This document shows, piece after piece, positions 61,116-64,000 of a stretch of 64,000 bases of DNA. Under the pieces are notes generated by a model. It made no database searches. It was given only the letters and a program-made list of their open reading frames with translations, and was not told where the DNA came from. Every line of letters starts with the position of its first letter. Position 1 is the stretch's first letter. Source of the DNA: Leptolyngbya sp. Cla-17 (lineage in GTDB: Bacteria > Cyanobacteriota > Cyanobacteriia > Leptolyngbyales > Leptolyngbyaceae); assembly GCF_016807185.1 (NCBI RefSeq), contig NZ_JAEVYN010000001.1:1807060-1871059 (forward strand). The letters run 5' to 3'. A program made the position numbers and the translations under genes.

Positions 61116-62699
61116 TTACAGCTTCACATCAGGCTGAACTGGATCTACTGTGGCGGTTCTTTCAAACGCGGGTTTCTGAATGCCCACCAACACAGATTGC
61201 AGCATCGGCGTTTTTGCCACCGATTGAGTCGCCAAAGTAAACAAAGGATTTGCCAAAATTCCTGCAAGGGAAGTTCCCACAAAGGTCAACACTAATCCAA
61301 CTTGCAATGGGCGCATACCGGGGATATTCCAGCGAATTTCAGGATAGTTCTTGACGGAGTCAGACATTTCTTGCGGCTCTTTCACCACCATCGCCTTGAC
61401 TACGCGAATATAGTAGTAAATCGAAACGACACTGGTAACTAACCCTAAAATGACCAGTCCGTAAGCTCCTGCTTGCCAGCCAGCCCAAAACAGATAGATT
61501 TTCCCAAAAAAGCCCACCAATGGCGGAATGCCGCCCAAAGACAAGAGGCAAATGCTGAGGGAAAGCGTTAACAGGGGGTCTTTCTGATACAACCCACCAT
61601 ATTCGCTGATCTGATCGGTGCCTGTCCGCAAGGAAAACAAAATTACGCCGATAAATGCGCCTAAGTTCATAAACAGATACGCCATCAGGTAAAAAACCAT
61701 GCTGGCATAACCGTCTTCAGTGCCAACGACCAGCCCAATCATGACAAACCCTGCCTGACCGATGGAAGAGTAGGCAAGCAGTCGCTTCATGCTGGTTTGC
61801 GCTAGCGCAACCACATTTCCCAAAATCATACTCAGCACTGCCAAAGTTGTCAGCACGAATTGCCATTGGTCAGTCAGCAGCGGAAAGGCAGTCACCAGTA
61901 AGCGAATCGCGAGGGCAAATCCGGCAGTTTTCGAGCCAACTGAGAGGAACGCCACTACGGGAGTAGGGGAGCCTTCATAGACATCGGGCGTCCATTGGTG
62001 AAAGGGCACGGCAGCAATTTTGAAGGCAATTCCGGCAATCACAAATACTAAGGCAATCACCATGCCAATCGACTCACCTAATCCTGCGGCTGCAACTTGC
62101 GTCGCGATCGCGCTCAAATTGGTTTCCCCACCCGACAATCCGTATAGCAACGAACTGCCGTAAAGAAAAATTGCAGTGCTAGATGCGCCAATCAATAAGT
62201 ACTTCAGCGCAGCTTCATTGGACCGTGGATCGCGTTTTGTATAACCAGTGAGTAAATAAGACGAGATACTCAAGGTTTCTAAAGAGACGAAAATCATCAC
62301 CAATTCATTTGCTCCAGAAAGGAACATGCCGCCTAATGTTGCCGTAAGCAGAATGGTGATGAATTCTGCTAGAGCCGTTCCCGATTGAGCCACATATCGA
62401 ACAGACATCAAAATTGTGACGGCTGAGGACAGGGCAATAATGCCCCGAAAAACCACGCTTAGGGCATCGCCATTAAAGCTACCCAAGAACGAAATGGGGT
62501 TAGTAATATCCCACTGCAAGTACAGGGCACCAACAGCAGACAGCAATCCAGCGATCGCCAGATAGGGAGTCCATTGAGAGGAAGCGGTTCGCCCCACAAT
62601 CAAATCGCCAACAATCACCACCAATAAGGTGATGATGACAATTAACTCAGGGAGAATCACTCCGGTATTCAGTTGAGCAGCGAGACTAGCAAAATCCAT
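61116..62699 (-). CDS. ndhB: NAD(P)H-quinone oxidoreductase subunit 2
   Basis: 527-residue antenna-like proton-pumping subunit of the NDH-1 complex in thylakoids, which takes part in cyclic electron flow and CO2 uptake. About 14 membrane helices; typical blocks are LETLSISSYLLTGYTKRDPRSNEAALKYLLIG, HQWTPDVYEGSPTPVVAFLSVGSKTAGFA, LLAYSSIGQAGFVMIGLV and LLSLGGIPPLVGFFGKIYLF with the conserved Lys/Glu residues. Full length, ending VDPVQPDVKL. A tandem 11-bp repeat lies in its leader (62720-62745). Confidence 0.97.
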   Translation of the reverse strand: MDFASLAAQLNTGVILPELIVIITLLVVIVGDLIVGRTASSQWTPYLAIAGLLSAVGALYLQWDITNPISFLGSFNGDALSVVFRGIIALSSAVTILMSVRYVAQSGTALAEFITILLTATLGGMFLSGANELVMIFVSLETLSISSYLLTGYTKRDPRSNEAALKYLLIGASSTAIFLYGSSLLYGLSGGETNLSAIATQVAAAGLGESIGMVIALVFVIAGIAFKIAAVPFHQWTPDVYEGSPTPVVAFLSVGSKTAGFALAIRLLVTAFPLLTDQWQFVLTTLAVLSMILGNVVALAQTSMKRLLAYSSIGQAGFVMIGLVVGTEDGYASMVFYLMAYLFMNLGAFIGVILFSLRTGTDQISEYGGLYQKDPLLTLSLSICLLSLGGIPPLVGFFGKIYLFWAGWQAGAYGLVILGLVTSVVSIYYYIRVVKAMVVKEPQEMSDSVKNYPEIRWNIPGMRPLQVGLVLTFVGTSLAGILANPLFTLATQSVAKTPMLQSVLVGIQKPAFERTATVDPVQPDVKL

Positions 62700-63162
62700 G
62701 GGGCGTTGTCCGAGTTAAGGCTTTACAAATGAATGCTTTACAAATATGACTTACTTTAACAGGCTAATAAAATTCAGAGTTCATCCGGCATTTGTGACTT
62801 ACAGTGGATTTTACCCTGTCAGGTTCTCAGTGGATTGTTTATCCAGTTTCGGTTTACTCATCGCTTCCATTCATCACGCTCTATAGATAACCCTTTTATT
62901 ACTTATTACAAAATACAAAATAGCTGAAAAAACTTGATGATTTGCGATCGCGCTTTTGACAATGCTCCTGAAAGCATTACTATCAGGGAATGCTACTGGC
63001 TAAAAACACCCGTTAGATATCTTGAAAAGCAACAACTATCCATGGTAGTCACTCATTATTAACTGTAAGTGAAGGGAAAGAAGCGCTAACCTGTATGGTT
63101 ATAAGCCTTTGCCTCATTCATTGGAGTGTACTACTCTCCTGATTCCATTGATTAAAAAGCCC
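62700..63162. promoter_or_regulatory. Divergent promoter region of ndhB and topA
   Basis: 463 AT-rich bases without a gene. An 11-bp perfect tandem direct repeat GCTTTACAAAT is at 62720-62730 and 62735-62745, 21-46 bases upstream of the ndhB start. The element contains TTTACAAA, an HLR1 half-site, but the 15-base period does not match HLR1 (10 bases). No other conserved motif was recognised. Confidence 0.5.
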
Positions 63163-64000
63163 ATGTCAACCCTGGTTATTGTTGAATCTCCAACCAAAGC
63201 TCGAACCATTCGCAACTACTTGCCTGCTGGCTATCGTGTAGAGGCATCAATGGGGCACGTGCGCGATCTTCCCCAGTCTGCAAGCGAAATTCCCGCTAGC
63301 GTTAAAGGGGAAAAATGGGCGCAGTTGGGTGTGAATGTAGAGTCTAACTTTGAGCCACTGTACGTCGTTCCTCAAGACAAGAAGAAAATTGTGAAGGAAC
63401 TCAAAGACGCACTTAAAAATGTGGACGAGTTAATTCTGGCAACAGACGAAGACCGAGAGGGAGAAAGCATTAGCTGGCATTTGTTGCAGTTGCTCCAGCC
63501 TAAAGTGCCGATCAAGCGCATGGTGTTTCATGAAATTACCCAAGAGGCAATTCAGGAAGCAATTCAAAATTGCCGCGAAGTGGATGAACGGCTGGTGAGA
63601 GCGCAGGAAACCCGTCGCATTTTAGATCGATTGGTGGGCTACACATTGTCGCCGTTGCTATGGAAAAAAATTGCCTTTGGGCTGTCGGCAGGGCGAGTGC
63701 AATCTGTGGCCGTGCGGCTGCTGGTGCGGCGAGAGCGTCAGCGCAGAGCCTTTCGTAAAGGAGCCTATTGGGATTTAAAGGCAACGCTAGAAGCGAACGG
63801 TGCAACGCCAGCGGCAAAAGGATCGTTTGAAGCGCGACTTGTTAATTTAAACGGAGTCAAAGTTGCCACAGGCAGCGATTTTGATGAAGCAACCGGGCAA
63901 ATTATTCAGGGTCGCACGGTCGTACTGCTGAATCAGACTGAGGCAACCTCCCTGTTGGAGCGGATTCGCGATCGCCCCTGGACGGTGACTAATTTAGAAG
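63163..64000 (+). CDS. topA: DNA topoisomerase I (5' part; runs off the window)
   Basis: First 279 residues of type IA topoisomerase, which relaxes negative supercoils. The toprim domain is intact: LVIVESPTKARTI, then ELILATDEDREGESISWHLLQLL with the metal-binding acids, and VFHEITQEAIQEAI. After it comes ILDRLVGYTLSPLLWKKI and LSAGRVQSVAVRLLVRRER. The active-site tyrosine lies beyond residue 279 and outside the window. ATG at 63163 gives the family start (MSTLVIVESPTKA). Confidence 0.97.
   Translation, partial: MSTLVIVESPTKARTIRNYLPAGYRVEASMGHVRDLPQSASEIPASVKGEKWAQLGVNVESNFEPLYVVPQDKKKIVKELKDALKNVDELILATDEDREGESISWHLLQLLQPKVPIKRMVFHEITQEAIQEAIQNCREVDERLVRAQETRRILDRLVGYTLSPLLWKKIAFGLSAGRVQSVAVRLLVRRERQRRAFRKGAYWDLKATLEANGATPAAKGSFEARLVNLNGVKVATGSDFDEATGQIIQGRTVVLLNQTEATSLLERIRDRPWTVTNLE

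Noticed and set aside
62720..62745. Full HLR1 site before ndhB
   Set aside because: Half-sites are 15 bases apart instead of 10, so the consensus is not met; kept only as a tandem repeat.
1..64000. CRISPR arrays, rRNA genes, prophage genes
   Set aside because: No regularly spaced direct repeats, no rRNA-like stretch and no phage structural or integrase gene were found on reading the window.

Overview
The window is chromosomal DNA from a cyanobacterium. The evidence is direct: the HIP1 palindrome GCGATCGC occurs throughout, and the genes include acsF (oxygen-dependent chlorophyll cyclase), ndhB, psb32, a high-light-inducible one-helix protein, a Cph1-type phytochrome with its Rcp1-type partner, acyl-ACP synthetase (aas) and many small families restricted to cyanobacteria (DUF2996, DUF4079, DUF3493, DUF2358, YlqD, HHL1-like). 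The many hybrid histidine kinases and the remnant of a TPR gene suggest a large, probably filamentous genome of the Leptolyngbya type, but the genus cannot be fixed from this sequence.

Layout. 0-6.7 kb: small conserved gene, msrB, a glutamylcyclotransferase-like protein, a REC-kinase, tex, an SRAP (HMCES/YedK) protein and a lipoprotein. 6.7-9.2 kb: a large calpain-type protease with two PPC-like beta domains. 9.6-18.2 kb: DUF2996, TM2 protein, acsF, outer-membrane barrel protein, trhO, patatin, arfB, aldo/keto reductase, PsiE-like, DUF4079. 18.2-22.7 kb: two overlapping sensor kinases bracketed by a 53-bp imperfect direct repeat, with a PsiE-like gene fragment at the left copy. 22.7-33 kb: comEC, tRNA-Ser(CGA) overlapped antisense by an LpxB-like gene, recQ, hli with an HLR1 site, a phosphodiester glycosidase, and the purA-rplY pair. 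33-37.4 kb: phytochrome, Rcp1-like regulator and hybrid kinase as one operon. 37.8-46.6 kb: YlqD, aas, psb32, HHL1-like, and an actin/Hsp70-fold ATPase encoded just downstream of a 1040-residue acidic motif-repeat protein. 47-49.8 kb: Crp-type regulator, fructokinase, a frameshifted TPR pseudogene, YccF. 49.9-53.8 kb: an accessory island with an ATPase plus HNH nuclease pair resembling the Septu (PtuA/PtuB) defence system, flanked by a direct duplication of about 320 bp that contains the 3' end of the nuclease gene. 53.9-64 kb: MBOAT acyltransferase, TIGR04282 protein, RDD protein, rpmG-rpsR-rnr-DUF2358, cax, ndhB and the 5' part of topA.

How the genes work together. Several genes serve light and photosystem maintenance: acsF, hli, psb32, HHL1-like, the phytochrome operon and ndhB. 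The purA-rplY and rpmG-rpsR-rnr groups are housekeeping operons. The most unusual parts are the Septu-like cassette between duplicated flanks, the acidic motif-repeat protein with its ATPase partner, and three gene remnants (PsiE-like, TPR, HNH) that record past rearrangements. No transposase, CRISPR array, prophage or rRNA operon was seen.
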